DNA of 64,000 nucleotides, taken from a bacterium. Lineage in GTDB: Bacteria; JACRDZ01; JAQUKH01. The translations under genes were made by a program, and so were the position numbers. The stretch covers positions 32,828 to 96,827 of the forward strand of contig JAQUKH010000002.1 in assembly GCA_028719205.1 (NCBI GenBank), read 5' to 3'. This document shows positions 54,924-64,000 of this stretch, piece by piece. The stretch's first letter is position 1. Every line of letters begins with the position of its first letter. The notes beneath the pieces were generated by a model. The model worked only from the letters and a program-made list of their open reading frames with translations. It did no database searches and was not told the origin of the DNA.

Positions 54924-56344
54924 TACTGAACAACCTCAATTTTGGCGCTGTCAAATAAATTAATTGCGCCTTTTATGACTATCTTATCTTTTGAAGATAT
55001 CCCTGCCAGGATTTCAACTTTTTCTTCAGTTATTAAACCAGTTTTAACCGGTTTGAATTGGGCTGAATCGCCGTTAACAATATAAACACCTTTTATGTTA
55101 TCTCTTTCAATGATACTTTCAGGCGGAAGAATATAGGTGTTATTCCGTTCTTCCGTAACTATTTCTATCTGCGCGAACATACCGGGCCGGAGGATTTGAG
55201 ATTCATTGGGAATCAGTATTTCGACTTTGCTGGTCCGGTCTTTTTCATCCACGCCGGGCGCGATATTTACTATATAACCCGTAAAAATTTGATTTTTATA
55301 CGCATCAAGTTTAATTTCAGCCTTTTGCTTAAGCCTGAGATATCTGAGGTAATTTTCTGAAGTATTTACTTCGATTTTGACGCTTGAAAAGTCAGCGATC
55401 GAGAAAACCTTGGAATCCTTAGGCGCGTTTTCACCTATATTTATAAATTTTTTCATGACTGAGCCCGCGAAAGGCGCTTTTACTTCTGTGTCTTTCAATG
55501 CCTTTTCCGCGACGTCAAACCTTGCCTGTGCGTCTTTTAAGTTCGCGCTCGCTGATTTCAGGTCCTTATACCATACTTTCCCTTTATTCTGGATATCCGC
55601 CAGTTCAAACGCGGCTTCCGCTTTTTCAACCTGAGCTTCCGCTTTGTCAATATCTTCTTTACGCGCGCCCTTGACTAAAATATTATACTGTTCAGATATC
55701 GCGTTAAATCTTGATTCGCTTGTTTTTAGCTGGGTATCCGCTTTTTCCCACTCCTGGGGGGAAATAAGTTTTTCTTCCCACATGCCTTTCATGCGGGCAT
55801 AATCATTTTTAGCCTGTTTGTATAATGACTCAGCGGAGTTTTTTTCAGCTTCGAGTTGTTTAAGCTCCTCCGGCCGGGCACCTGTTTTTAAAATTTCCAG
55901 GTTTGCCTTCGCGGTTTTAAGGTTGGCTTCAGCGTCTTTTAATTGAGTTGAAATCCTTTTTTCTGCCGTCTGTTGTTCATATTCGTATCGCGCTGTCGCG
56001 CCGATCAGCAATGCCTCCGCGCCTTCTTTTTCTTTTTTAGCGTTAAAATCGTCGATTTTCAAGAGGACTTGATCTTTGGAAACTTTATCTCCTTCCTCGA
56101 CAAGTATTTCCTTAACTTCACCGCTGACCTTCGCAATGATATTTGCCTCGGCAATTCCTTTTACATTTCCGGAGGCAGAAATAATGTTTCTTATTGAGCC
56201 TTTTTCCATGTTTCCGGCAAATACCGGGATATGTTTTGTTTTTTCAGAAGCCAAGCCTGTGTCCATATTTTCCTTCTGCTTTCCGTTTTTACAGGAAACA
56301 GAAAGAAAAATTATACAAAAAATTATGATCAGGTTTCTTTTCAT
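54923..56344 (-). CDS. RND periplasmic adaptor lipoprotein
   Basis: This 473-aa membrane-fusion protein links the RND pump to TolC. The signal ends in the lipobox LSVSC (start MKRNLII at 56344, with GAGAGG before it; an earlier ATG at 56359 is inside that site). Biotinyl-lipoyl-like halves (IIAKVSGEVKEILVEEGDKV and VKAPFAGSVMKKFINIGE) flank an unusually long coiled-coil hairpin (about 95-290). It is expected in the periplasm, anchored to the inner membrane. Confidence 0.93.
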   Translation of the reverse strand: MKRNLIIIFCIIFLSVSCKNGKQKENMDTGLASEKTKHIPVFAGNMEKGSIRNIISASGNVKGIAEANIIAKVSGEVKEILVEEGDKVSKDQVLLKIDDFNAKKEKEGAEALLIGATARYEYEQQTAEKRISTQLKDAEANLKTAKANLEILKTGARPEELKQLEAEKNSAESLYKQAKNDYARMKGMWEEKLISPQEWEKADTQLKTSESRFNAISEQYNILVKGARKEDIDKAEAQVEKAEAAFELADIQNKGKVWYKDLKSASANLKDAQARFDVAEKALKDTEVKAPFAGSVMKKFINIGENAPKDSKVFSIADFSSVKIEVNTSENYLRYLRLKQKAEIKLDAYKNQIFTGYIVNIAPGVDEKDRTSKVEILIPNESQILRPGMFAQIEIVTEERNNTYILPPESIIERDNIKGVYIVNGDSAQFKPVKTGLITEEKVEILAGISSKDKIVIKGAINLFDSAKIEVVQ

Positions 56345-56355
56345 GATAAATCCTC

Positions 56356-57645
56356 TCATTTGGAGATTAAAGGTATTCCGACTGTTTTCTCCAATTTTGC
56401 AATTGCTATTATATAATCGTAATCCGCCGAAATTTTGTTTGTCTTTGCCTCAAAAAGCGCGGTGTATGCCTCTAATACATCTGTATTAGACACGAGGCCT
56501 TTTTGATACCTCTTTTGATTCAGATTAAAATTTTCGGAGGCGATGTTTAAAATTTTCTTATTAACATTAACCAACTCCTGTATTTCTTTGATCTTCATAA
56601 AAGATTTCTCAGCTTCCAGGGTGATAGATTGTTGAAGCTGCCATAACCTTTGTCTTGTCTGCTCAAGATTATATGAAGCTTCTTTTATTTCCGCCCTGGT
56701 AAAGCCGCCGTTGAAAAGATTAATATCAAACGTTATTCCAACAGCCCAGGAGTCATTTTTTGGCATAAAAGTTGCGTCAGTCCATGAGTAATTAGCATTC
56801 GCGGAGACCTTTGGCCAGAACCCTGACCGTGCCAGTGTCACATATTCCTGCGCGATAAGAAGGTCATCTTTTATTTTTTTTAGCGAGGGACGGCTATTCA
56901 ATGTTTCTTTCTGGTAGAAATCAAGATCAGCGAGATCAAAATTAACGGATCTGGTATCTTCTTCTATTTTAACAGGGTCATCTATGTTTAATCCAAGGGT
57001 AAGGTTAAAATTTTTCTGCGCCAGTATTTTATTTTGCCGCGCGATCAAAAGATTTTTTTCCGCTTTTACTGATTCCATTTCTGCCTGAAGCACGTCAGTT
57101 TCTATTACCATCCCGTTTTTAAAAAGGGCCTGGGCGTTTTTAAGATGGTCCTTCATCAGTTCTAACGCGTTTTCCTGAAGTTCGACCATTTTCCCTGAAC
57201 GCAGTAAATTATAAAAATCCTCCTTAACTTTTAAGGTAAGCATGTTTTTTTCTTCCGAAAGGTTATTTTCCTTTGAGTCGATATTTATTTTTGCCTGTTT
57301 CAATAAAACGAAAGTCCTGCGGTTAAAAAGAGGCTGATTGAGGCTTACCTGGTTTAAGTAATTTTCCTCCTGGCCTATTGTTACAAAAGTTCCCTGGAAT
57401 TCGGTTTGAGCGAGTAAACCGTTATGGGTATAATTCGCCTTCGCGTTTATTTCTGGAAGGCAGACAGCGATAGCTTTGTCAATGTTCAAGTTGGCAAGTT
57501 CAACATCGATCTTTGCCGCTTGAAAGAGTTTGTTTTGTTTGTAGGCAATTTGTAAACATTCCTCAAGCGTTAATTTTTTTTCTTCGGCGGATAAAATATT
57601 TGAGAAGCAGGTTAATAGAATAAAAACACATATTAATTTTTTCAT
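56356..57645 (-). CDS. TolC-like outer membrane channel
   Basis: This 429-aa outer-membrane efflux protein has a signal peptide (about 1-20) and two OEP repeats with long helices. ANANYSWTDATFMPKNDSWAVGITFDINLF is the typical second barrel strand region; the end is VLEAYTALFEAKTNKISADYDYIIAIAKLEKTVG. I start at MKKLICVF (57645), whose ATGA overlaps the tetR stop and has AGGA 8 nt upstream. Confidence 0.92.
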   Translation of the reverse strand: MKKLICVFILLTCFSNILSAEEKKLTLEECLQIAYKQNKLFQAAKIDVELANLNIDKAIAVCLPEINAKANYTHNGLLAQTEFQGTFVTIGQEENYLNQVSLNQPLFNRRTFVLLKQAKINIDSKENNLSEEKNMLTLKVKEDFYNLLRSGKMVELQENALELMKDHLKNAQALFKNGMVIETDVLQAEMESVKAEKNLLIARQNKILAQKNFNLTLGLNIDDPVKIEEDTRSVNFDLADLDFYQKETLNSRPSLKKIKDDLLIAQEYVTLARSGFWPKVSANANYSWTDATFMPKNDSWAVGITFDINLFNGGFTRAEIKEASYNLEQTRQRLWQLQQSITLEAEKSFMKIKEIQELVNVNKKILNIASENFNLNQKRYQKGLVSNTDVLEAYTALFEAKTNKISADYDYIIAIAKLEKTVGIPLISK

Positions 57646-58250
57646 TTTTGGCATCCTGTCAGGATAAAATTATATAGAAAGGAAATATCATCTTTTTTAT
57701 TTCTATGGGACTTGCATATGCCTAAGACATTGGACATAAGGAGGCTATGAGTAGTTCCCATGATTGTGATAGCAGTTTTATGAGTGTCCGCTTTTTTAAG
57801 CAATCCTTTTTCTATTCCCTCCCGAATAATTTCCGCGATGATATTTGCCTGCAGCTCATGTTTTTTTAATATTTTTTCCCTGAATTTTGGCAGTATGTTT
57901 TCAATATCAGGGCCTTGGTTATTAAAAAAAAGACGGCATATGTCAGTGTGTTTTTGGTGGAAATCGACTTCGAGTTTAATGATCTCAAGTATTTTTTTAA
58001 GCGGGTCTATGGGCTGTTCTTTTATCTCAATAAGGTATTTATGAAATTCAACATAACCTTCTTCAAGAAGGGAGAAAAACAGGTCTTCTTTATTTTTAAA
58101 GTAAAGATAAATTGTTCCTTTGGCCAGTCCCGCAGTTTTAGCTATCATATCAACAGTTGTCAAAAAATATCCGTGTTTGGCAAACACTTTGCGTGCCGTT
58201 TTTATAATTACCTTTCTTCGTTTTTCTTTTTTTTCTTCTGTCTGTCTCAT
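57642..58250 (-). CDS. TetR family repressor of the efflux operon
   Basis: This 202-aa regulator has an N-terminal TetR helix-turn-helix (about 13-60: IIKTARKVFAKHGYFLTTVDMIAKTAGLAKGTIYLYFKNKEDLF) and a variable ligand domain. It is the first gene of tetR-tolC-adaptor-RND. The palindrome at 58299-58316 overlaps its start site, so autorepression of the whole operon, relieved by a pump substrate, is expected. Confidence 0.92.
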   Translation of the reverse strand: MRQTEEKKEKRRKVIIKTARKVFAKHGYFLTTVDMIAKTAGLAKGTIYLYFKNKEDLFFSLLEEGYVEFHKYLIEIKEQPIDPLKKILEIIKLEVDFHQKHTDICRLFFNNQGPDIENILPKFREKILKKHELQANIIAEIIREGIEKGLLKKADTHKTAITIMGTTHSLLMSNVLGICKSHRNKKDDISFLYNFILTGCQK

Positions 58251-58268
58251 TAATTTTCTCTTAAGGAT

Positions 58269-58288
58269 GGGCGCGATAAATTACGCCT
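58269..58288. repeat. REP-like palindrome, copy 2
   Basis: GGGCGCGATAAATTACGCCT is a diverged copy of the palindrome at 49212-49231. It lies in the leader of the tetR operon. Confidence 0.5.
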
Positions 58289-58298
58289 CTGCAAATAA

Positions 58299-58316
58299 TG
58301 ACTGACTGGTCATTCA
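58299..58316. promoter_or_regulatory. TetR operator
   Basis: TGACTGACTGGTCATTCA is an 8-2-8 inverted repeat with one mismatch, of the classic GACTG/GTCA type used by TetR repressors. It lies directly downstream of the -10 box and covers the predicted start site. Confidence 0.7.
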
Positions 58317-58318
58317 GG

Positions 58319-58346
58319 ATTATAACATTACTTTTATGGCTGTCAA
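58319..58346 (-). promoter_or_regulatory. Promoter of tetR-tolC-adaptor-RND operon
   Basis: On the minus strand TTGACA (58341-58346), a 16-nt spacer and TATAAT (58319-58324) form a consensus promoter. The start site should fall in the palindrome at 58299-58316. Confidence 0.7.
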
Positions 58347-58355
58347 GATATTTAT

Positions 58356-60110
58356 TTAGCCAAACACCTTAGATAACCCCGACCACATGTAGAAGAAAAT
58401 GACGCGGAGAAATTTCGGGGCGCGGACATTGAATATCATTATGGACCATTCAAGGTCTTTCATGTTGCAGGTGGTTGAGCGGCTGTATTTATCCATATGG
58501 CGTTTCATGCTTTGGAGTTTATTGTTTCTTTCCGTTTCATCTTTTATAGTCAAAACTTTGTCGATCTCTTTGGAAAACGCGTATGCCTCTAGTATTTTTT
58601 CTTCCTGTTTCTTTGCCTGTTTAGGAGTGAATAAACCATGCTTCAGTTTTATTTTATTCATTCCGAGCGCTGATTCATATGAACTTTCAACTATACCGTC
58701 CCTTGAAAGCCATTTCGTTTCGTAATTTAATATATATTTCCAGCTCGGCTGTAAAAGTGCCTGCCTGTGTTCCTCTAATGTGCGATAAAAAAGTTTATAG
58801 CCGTGCGCCTCGGGATTTTCAAATACCTTGGAGCCGGGATCAAGGAATGGAGAAAGCGGAGATATATAAACGGAAAGTTTTTTGGATTTCGCGAATCTTC
58901 CCAGCAGATAATCACAATAATCCACGGTTCCCATGACTGATTCTTTTGTCTGTTCAGGCAGGCCTATCATGAAGAAAAGGTCGACCCTTCCGACACCTAA
59001 CGCTATGGCATTCTCGATCATGTCTTCTGTTTCTTTATTTGTAAAATGACGGCCGAATAGATTTCTGACGCGTTCATCATGCGATTCGGGAGAAAGCAGT
59101 ATATTAAAACGCGGGATTGCTTCGCTGATATGTATCAGTTCTTCTTTTGTCGGAGGCAGAGACACCTCAAAAATGATCTGGTTGGAAATTTTGAGCCTTT
59201 TAAATTCTTCAAGAAGCTCAAAACTGTATTCTTTCCCGTTAAGAAACAGGTCCCCGATCAATAGCAGCGGTCCGTTGATAAAACGGGTTAAACTTTTTAT
59301 CTCTTCTCCTATATTTTTTGGGGTCCGGTAAACCGCCTTTCGCCTGCCGCAATGTTCTTTGTAAAAATCATTGGAGCCGCCGCAAACATTGCAGTTATAA
59401 TTGCACCCGCGGCTCAAGACAATAGCCGTGACAGGATAATCAACCCACGATGTGAACGGCAAATATCCTGACAAGTCCAGGTCTCTCAACGCGGAGAAGA
59501 AAATGTTTTTATAATCAATTTGTATGTTCTCTAATTCGTCCGGTATATAGCTGAATTTATTATAAATTATTTCTCCCTGCTCGTTTTTCCAGCAGAGATT
59601 CGGTATCTGTTCAAAATTTTTTCCATTTTTTAATGTGGTAATGAGCTGTTCCATAAGGGGTTCCGTAGAATCTCCCCGGAAACAATAATCTATAAAAGGA
59701 TATGCCATTACTTCTTTATGATAATAAGTGGCTGAAATGCCTCCAAAAACTACCTTTGAATAAGGGTGTATTTTTTTTACAAGTTTTGCGACTTCAACGC
59801 TTCCATGCGCGTGGCATAACCAATGAAGATCAATGCCGAATACCCGGCTTTTAATCGAACCTAATAATTTCTCCACATCTAATTTCGGGTCAAGAAGCAT
59901 CTTTACGGCAAGATTGAGTATCCGGACGCGCATACCTTTATTTTTGAGGTGTCTCGCTATTGATCCAAATCCGATCGGATATATCTCAAATATAGAGCTT
60001 GATGGAACTACATCGCTTATGGGGCCGAACATAATAGAAGTTTTACGGAAGTCATATACTGCCGGAGCATGTAAAAGAACCAAATCGTATTTGTAATTAT
60101 TAGCTGACAT
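58356..60110 (-). CDS. B12-binding domain radical SAM protein, long form
   Basis: This 584-aa protein has a cobalamin-binding-like domain (about 35-180) and a radical SAM core (about 220-450) with C-x3-C-x2-C in SRGCNYNCNVCGGS. It recalls the TIGR04190-like group of B12/radical SAM proteins without known substrate. The C-terminal 100 residues are basic and may bind membrane or nucleic acid. The start has no Shine-Dalgarno and follows a consensus -10 box by 8 nt. Confidence 0.88.
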   Translation of the reverse strand: MSANNYKYDLVLLHAPAVYDFRKTSIMFGPISDVVPSSSIFEIYPIGFGSIARHLKNKGMRVRILNLAVKMLLDPKLDVEKLLGSIKSRVFGIDLHWLCHAHGSVEVAKLVKKIHPYSKVVFGGISATYYHKEVMAYPFIDYCFRGDSTEPLMEQLITTLKNGKNFEQIPNLCWKNEQGEIIYNKFSYIPDELENIQIDYKNIFFSALRDLDLSGYLPFTSWVDYPVTAIVLSRGCNYNCNVCGGSNDFYKEHCGRRKAVYRTPKNIGEEIKSLTRFINGPLLLIGDLFLNGKEYSFELLEEFKRLKISNQIIFEVSLPPTKEELIHISEAIPRFNILLSPESHDERVRNLFGRHFTNKETEDMIENAIALGVGRVDLFFMIGLPEQTKESVMGTVDYCDYLLGRFAKSKKLSVYISPLSPFLDPGSKVFENPEAHGYKLFYRTLEEHRQALLQPSWKYILNYETKWLSRDGIVESSYESALGMNKIKLKHGLFTPKQAKKQEEKILEAYAFSKEIDKVLTIKDETERNNKLQSMKRHMDKYSRSTTCNMKDLEWSIMIFNVRAPKFLRVIFFYMWSGLSKVFG

Positions 60111-60118
60111 ATTTATTC

Positions 60119-60146
60119 ATTATATGAATATTTGAAACTATGTCAA
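60119..60146 (-). promoter_or_regulatory. Promoter of long radical SAM gene, leaderless type
   Basis: On the minus strand TTGACA (60141-60146), a 16-nt spacer and TATAAT (60119-60124) end 8 nt before the ATG at 60110, with no ribosome site between. Confidence 0.6.
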
Positions 60147-60174
60147 CAAATTTATTCAATGGTTTAGAAATCGC

Positions 60175-60203
60175 TTGCTATTAAGTGGAAAATTAGGTAT
60201 ATT
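60175..60203 (+). promoter_or_regulatory. Promoter of outer-membrane protein gene
   Basis: TTGCTA (60175-60180), a 17-nt spacer and TATATT (60198-60203) lie 25 nt before the ATG at 60229, which has an AAAGGA site. Confidence 0.5.
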
Positions 60204-60228
60204 ATTAAATAATATTTTAAAGGAATAA

Positions 60229-61143
60229 ATGAAAATAAAAATATTTTTTTTAGGATTAATTGCTTTTGTATCTGCATTTTCAGGAGCAGTCCTGGCCTCT
60301 GATCCGGCGGCTAAAGCGGATCCAAATTTACCAAAAATAATAGGTTCCCGCGTTTTGGGATTAGGCGGGGCGTTTACAGCGATAGCAAATGACGCTAATG
60401 CCGTATTTATAAATCCCGCCGGAATTCTTCAGATAAAAGGCGGTTTTCTGGATATGGGTTATAATGCCGCAAGTGATAAAAATTTTTATAGCGCGCACAT
60501 GGGTTTTGCAAATTCTTCGCCTGCGGAGAATGAGGCGGCGGGGCTGGGTTTTTATACCAAAGGAAATAATATCGACCAGGTGAAAGACCGCCAGCATATT
60601 ATTTTAATTTCATTAGCCCAGGCATATACTAAAAATTTTTATTTTGGCGGTAACGCGAAATATATTAAAAATACAAGTGAGAACGAGATAGATATAACCT
60701 CAACAAAAGAATCCGCTTTTAGTTTTGATATAGGCATGCTTTTCACATTGAATGAATTTGTTTCTTTAGGGGTTATGGGTTATGATCTGGGGAAACCGGA
60801 TATTTCTACTAATCCCAGAAAAGTAACAGCGGGATTGGGTTTGAACTTTACACCGGTTATGAATATAGGGTTTGATGTCGATCATTTTGCGCAAAAAGGT
60901 ATATCTCAGCGGGATTATCATGCCGGGATTGATTTTTTACCTCAACAGAGTATGAGCGTTCAGCTTGGATATTATACTGACAAATTAAATAATACAGAGG
61001 CAATTACCGGCGGATTCAGGCTGCAGCTTAAGCAAAAAGACAGAAATGATTATATTGGTTATGCCTATTCTGAGGAACTGCGGGAAGGGTCAGACGGAAA
61101 AATAGAAAAACTTCATTCAGTTGCTATAGGGTTGTTCTACTAA
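60229..61143 (+). CDS. PorV/UPF0164-like outer-membrane protein
   Basis: This 304-aa protein has a signal peptide (about 1-22) and a predicted beta-barrel. The N-terminal signature [27 protein letters not shown] is that of PorV/UPF0164 proteins, related to FadL-type barrels. Alternating strands run to the end (VAIGLFY, with an aromatic C-terminal residue). It may serve transport or secretion. lepA starts 4 nt after its stop. Confidence 0.85.
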   Translation: MKIKIFFLGLIAFVSAFSGAVLASDPAAKADPNLPKIIGSRVLGLGGAFTAIANDANAVFINPAGILQIKGGFLDMGYNAASDKNFYSAHMGFANSSPAENEAAGLGFYTKGNNIDQVKDRQHIILISLAQAYTKNFYFGGNAKYIKNTSENEIDITSTKESAFSFDIGMLFTLNEFVSLGVMGYDLGKPDISTNPRKVTAGLGLNFTPVMNIGFDVDHFAQKGISQRDYHAGIDFLPQQSMSVQLGYYTDKLNNTEAITGGFRLQLKQKDRNDYIGYAYSEELREGSDGKIEKLHSVAIGLFY

Positions 61144-61147
61144 TTTT

Positions 61148-62941
61148 ATGTCAAAAAAAATTCGTAATTTTTCAATTGTAGCTCATATCGATCACGGCAA
61201 GTCTACTTTAGCTGACCGTTTGCTGGAATATACCGGAACTATTCAGAGCAGGAATATGATGGCTCAGGTTCTGGATAAAATGGATCTTGAACGGGAGCGC
61301 GGGATCACCATAAAAGCGCATACCTGCCGGCTTATGTATAAAGATAAGTCAGGAGATATTTATCGCCTGAATTTGATCGATACGCCGGGACATGTGGATT
61401 TCAGTTATGAAGTCTCCCGCAGCCTTGCTGCCTGTGAAGGTGTTGTTCTTGTGGTTGACGCGGCGCAGGGGGTTGAGGCTCAGACTATCGCAAATTATTA
61501 TCTTGCCAAAGAAAATAAACTTAAAATAATCCCGATAATTAATAAGATCGATCTTCCCAGCGCGGATATTCCAAGAACAAAAAATCAGATAATCCAATTG
61601 GTGGAATGCGATGAAGAAGACATTATAGAAGTCAGCGCCAAGAAAGGTATCGGAATTGAAGAACTTGTGACAGCTATTATTAATAAAATTCCTGCTCCGA
61701 AAGGAGAAAATACTGCTCCTTTATCAGCGCTTATTTTTGATTCCTTTTTTGATACATATCGCGGTGTGGTTATTTATGTCCGGCTTTTTCAAGGGAAGGT
61801 TCATCCCGGCATGAAAATAAAGTTCATGTCCAACAGTAAAGTTTTTGAAGTGCTGGAGGTTGGTATTTTTCATCCCGAGATGTCAAAGGAAAAGGAATTG
61901 TCCTGCGGTGAAGTAGGATATATTGTCGCGGGGATCAAAGATGTTAAGGATGTTGCCCTCGGAGATACAGTAACTGACGCCCATAATCCTGTTAACGTTC
62001 CGTTGCCAGGTTATAAAAAATTACAGCCTATGGTTTTTTGCGGTTTATATTCTATAGAGCCTAATGAACATAATTTATTGCGCGAGGCGCTCGGAAAATT
62101 AAGTTTGAATGATTCTTCTTTTGTTTATGAACCGGAAGTTTCCCAGGCGCTTGGAATAGGTTTCAGGTGCGGATTTTTAGGTATGCTTCATATGGAGATA
62201 GTCCAGGAGCGCCTGGAAAGAGAATATAATTTAAGTTTAATAATCAGCACGCCAAATGTTGTATACCAGGTTATGAAGAGAAATTGCGAGATACAATTGA
62301 TCCAAAACCCGGCGGAATTTCCGCCTCCCAGTGAAATTGAAATTGTTGAAGAGCCGTATATCAGGGCCATGATAATGATCCCGACTGAATATACCGGGCC
62401 CGTAATGGCGCTTTGCCAGGAACGCCGCGGGAAATATCTGGAAGTCCAGTATTTGGAAAAAACTCACGCGATACTGAGGTATGAACTGCCTCTGTCTTCA
62501 ATAATTGTTGATTTTTATGATAAATTGAAATCTATGACCAGAGGTTATGGTTCCTTTGACTATGAGTTAATAGGCTATCGTCCTGACGATCTTGTTAAAG
62601 TTGACATTTTAATTAATCATGAACAGGTGGAGGCGCTTTCATTTATAGCGCACAAAGATGAGGCTTTTTACAGCGGGCGTGAACTGGCTACCAAGCTTAG
62701 AGAAATTATACCTCGCCAGCAGTTTGAAGTGGCTATTCAGGCGGCTATTGGTTCACGCGTGATCGCCAGAGAAACTGTCAAAGCGTTTCGAAAGGATGTT
62801 ACCGGATATCTTTATGGAGGAGATATAACCCGCAAGAAAAAGCTTTTGGAAAAACAGAAGAAAGGCAAAAAGCGCATGAAAATGCTTGGCCGGGTAGAAA
62901 TACCGCAAGAGGCTTTTATGGCAGTATTAAAAAGGGAATGA
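61148..62941 (+). CDS. lepA: Elongation factor 4
   Basis: LepA/EF4 (597 aa) is a ribosome-binding GTPase that affects initiation and back-translocation. G1 is [16 protein letters not shown], the switch regions hold RGITIKAHT and [12 protein letters not shown], and G4 is [10 protein letters not shown]. The LepA-specific C-terminal domain (about 490-597: [32 protein letters not shown]) is intact. It follows the outer-membrane gene by 4 nt and abuts the convergent response regulator. Confidence 0.97.
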   Translation: MSKKIRNFSIVAHIDHGKSTLADRLLEYTGTIQSRNMMAQVLDKMDLERERGITIKAHTCRLMYKDKSGDIYRLNLIDTPGHVDFSYEVSRSLAACEGVVLVVDAAQGVEAQTIANYYLAKENKLKIIPIINKIDLPSADIPRTKNQIIQLVECDEEDIIEVSAKKGIGIEELVTAIINKIPAPKGENTAPLSALIFDSFFDTYRGVVIYVRLFQGKVHPGMKIKFMSNSKVFEVLEVGIFHPEMSKEKELSCGEVGYIVAGIKDVKDVALGDTVTDAHNPVNVPLPGYKKLQPMVFCGLYSIEPNEHNLLREALGKLSLNDSSFVYEPEVSQALGIGFRCGFLGMLHMEIVQERLEREYNLSLIISTPNVVYQVMKRNCEIQLIQNPAEFPPPSEIEIVEEPYIRAMIMIPTEYTGPVMALCQERRGKYLEVQYLEKTHAILRYELPLSSIIVDFYDKLKSMTRGYGSFDYELIGYRPDDLVKVDILINHEQVEALSFIAHKDEAFYSGRELATKLREIIPRQQFEVAIQAAIGSRVIARETVKAFRKDVTGYLYGGDITRKKKLLEKQKKGKKRMKMLGRVEIPQEAFMAVLKRE

Positions 62942-63313
62942 TCATACAGCGGTTCTGGCTAATATATTTCTAACAAGTTCTCTAAATTGGTCATTTTTGA
63001 ACGGCTTGGTAACATACGCGGCAAGATTGGCGTTTACAAGTTCATAATCATCTTTCATATATTGGAAAGCGGTGCATACAATAATGGGCATATTTTTATC
63101 GATCTTTCTTACCTGCTGAATTAATTCGATTCCATTCATCTCCGGCATTTTTATATCAGTGATTATAAGATTTATTTTATTAGACGCCATTTTTTCCAAT
63201 GCGGCAATACCATTTTTGGCCATGATAAGGCTGTAATCTTTATTTTTTCCAAAAAGTTCCTGATATACAAAATGTAATGCGGAATCGTCATCTACAATTA
63301 AAATATTATACAT
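62942..63313 (-). CDS. Single-domain response regulator
   Basis: This 123-aa receiver has the acidic pair DD (NILIVDDDSALH), phosphoacceptor in LIITDIKMPEMNG, Thr in IVCTAF and Lys in YVTKPF. There is no output domain. Its ATG overlaps the stop codon of the upstream kinase by TAATG, so they are a translationally coupled pair. Confidence 0.92.
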   Translation of the reverse strand: MYNILIVDDDSALHFVYQELFGKNKDYSLIMAKNGIAALEKMASNKINLIITDIKMPEMNGIELIQQVRKIDKNMPIIVCTAFQYMKDDYELVNANLAAYVTKPFKNDQFRELVRNILARTAV

Positions 63314-64000
63314 TAGGAAATGTCCTTTCTTGGTAAAACTATTTCAAAACAAGTTTCGCCTTTATCACAACTTGAAACTTTGATTTCACCCCCGTGTATT
63401 TCAATAATTTTTTTAGATAGGGTTAAACCAACTCCTGTTCCATCGCTTTTTGTGGTAAAAAACGGATCAAATATCTTTTTCATGATTTCAGACGGTATTC
63501 CTTTACCGTTATCAATGAATCTTACTGAAATATGTTCTTTGTCAAAAGAGGACTGGATCTTTATTATACCTTCGTCTTCAACCGCGTCAATCGCGTTTAC
63601 AAATATATTTGAAAAGACCTGCTCTATTTTGGGACCATCTGCTGTTGTCATAGGTAAATTTTCGGCTAAAGTAACCTCTAACTTGATTTCTTTTTTCTTT
63701 ACGCTATTTTTTAATGAAGAGACAGTTTTTAAAAGAAGAGTATTAATCTGCTGTTCTGATTTGAATAATACGGGAGATTTTGTAAAACTTAGTATGCTGA
63801 CAATCAGATCGCTTAGTTTTTGTGCCTGCTTAATTATTACCTCAGTATATTTTTTGCACGGGGCGTTCACTTCGGTATTTTCATTAAGTATGTCTGATAT
63901 GGATAAAATTACCTGAACCGGATTTTTAATCTCATGCGCTACTGTAGAGGTTATTTCACCAAGTTCCGCGAGCTGGTGAGATTGCTTAAGCTGGTGTTCC
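63313..64000 (-). CDS. Histidine kinase, 5' part beyond the window
   Basis: The frame stays open from 63313 to the right edge (first full codon 63997-63999), giving at least 228 residues. It starts inside the coiled linker (LKQSHQLAELGEITS), then an H-box (TVAHEIKNPVQ) and a HATPase domain with N-box FVNAIDAVED, RFIDNGKGIPSEIM, FTTKSDGTGVGLTLSKKIIEIHGG. A start at an internal ATG (63870) would drop the H-box, so it is not the true start. The sensor part lies outside. Confidence 0.9.
   Translation of the reverse strand, partial: EHQLKQSHQLAELGEITSTVAHEIKNPVQVILSISDILNENTEVNAPCKKYTEVIIKQAQKLSDLIVSILSFTKSPVLFKSEQQINTLLLKTVSSLKNSVKKKEIKLEVTLAENLPMTTADGPKIEQVFSNIFVNAIDAVEDEGIIKIQSSFDKEHISVRFIDNGKGIPSEIMKKIFDPFFTTKSDGTGVGLTLSKKIIEIHGGEIKVSSCDKGETCFEIVLPRKDIS

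Noticed and set aside
63313-63870. A complete short kinase starting at 63870
   Set aside because: The frame is open to the window edge and upstream holds the H-box VAHEIKNP. The ATG at 63870 is internal.

Overview
The window is a gene-dense stretch of chromosome from an AT-rich, double-membrane (diderm) bacterium. The diderm call rests on an RND pump with a lipoprotein adaptor and a TolC-like channel (51729-57645) and on a secreted beta-barrel-type protein (60229-61143). GatCAB, a 2[4Fe-4S] ferredoxin, two B12-binding radical SAM proteins, LarC and a rich c-di-GMP signalling set fit a mostly anaerobic environmental bacterium, perhaps an uncultivated phylum; the sequence alone does not fix the taxon. 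I saw no rRNA, tRNA, CRISPR array, prophage or insertion sequence.

Layout. 1-7.4 kb: an HD-GYP sensor, then an AddB-like nuclease on the minus strand, then a plus-strand signalling cassette (diguanylate cyclase, a double DHp protein without an ATPase, two receivers) and a tautomerase. 7.4-12.7 kb: minus-strand operon rmuC - DUF169 - addA. 12.8-22.1 kb: larC, a DUF4143 ATPase with tandem palindromes at its promoter, an antiporter, archease, a GyrI-like protein, YceH, a nucleotidyltransferase-like protein, TPM and LemA membrane proteins, a histidine phosphatase and UbiE/MenG. 22.1-29.9 kb: a LOG-type protein, PcrA, and gatC-gatA-gatB, with a small protein and an output-less receptor placed between gatA and gatB. 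30-35.2 kb: a REC-GAF-HD-GYP regulator, a 477-bp AT-rich convergent gap with DnaA-box-like motifs, gcvH, panD, a degenerate YchF-like GTPase and glgC. 35.3-39.2 kb: ferredoxin and the SAM-cycle genes metK, apt and ahcY, with a structured leader before metK and hairpins after ahcY. 39.2-49.2 kb: accessory material: a Na/Pi transporter, cupins, a histidine kinase cut by one in-frame TAG, two gene remnants, DUF1801, DinB, GIY-YIG, a DJ-1/YHS fusion, an aminotransferase and a RHH/PIN toxin-antitoxin pair. 49.2-60.1 kb: a minus-strand block with tetR-tolC-adaptor-RND pump, a phosphoesterase and two radical SAM genes. 60.2-64 kb: an outer-membrane protein, lepA, and a response regulator/histidine kinase pair running off the right edge.

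Main points for a second look: the amber-split kinase and the adjacent gene graveyard (42.3-44.35 kb), the double-DHp/two-receiver cassette between the two addAB genes, the structured RNA before metK, several genes whose -10 box lies 7-8 nt from the ATG with no Shine-Dalgarno (leaderless-type starts), and the DnaA-box-bearing gap at 31.5-32.0 kb. No single locus is clearly a new defence or biosynthetic system.
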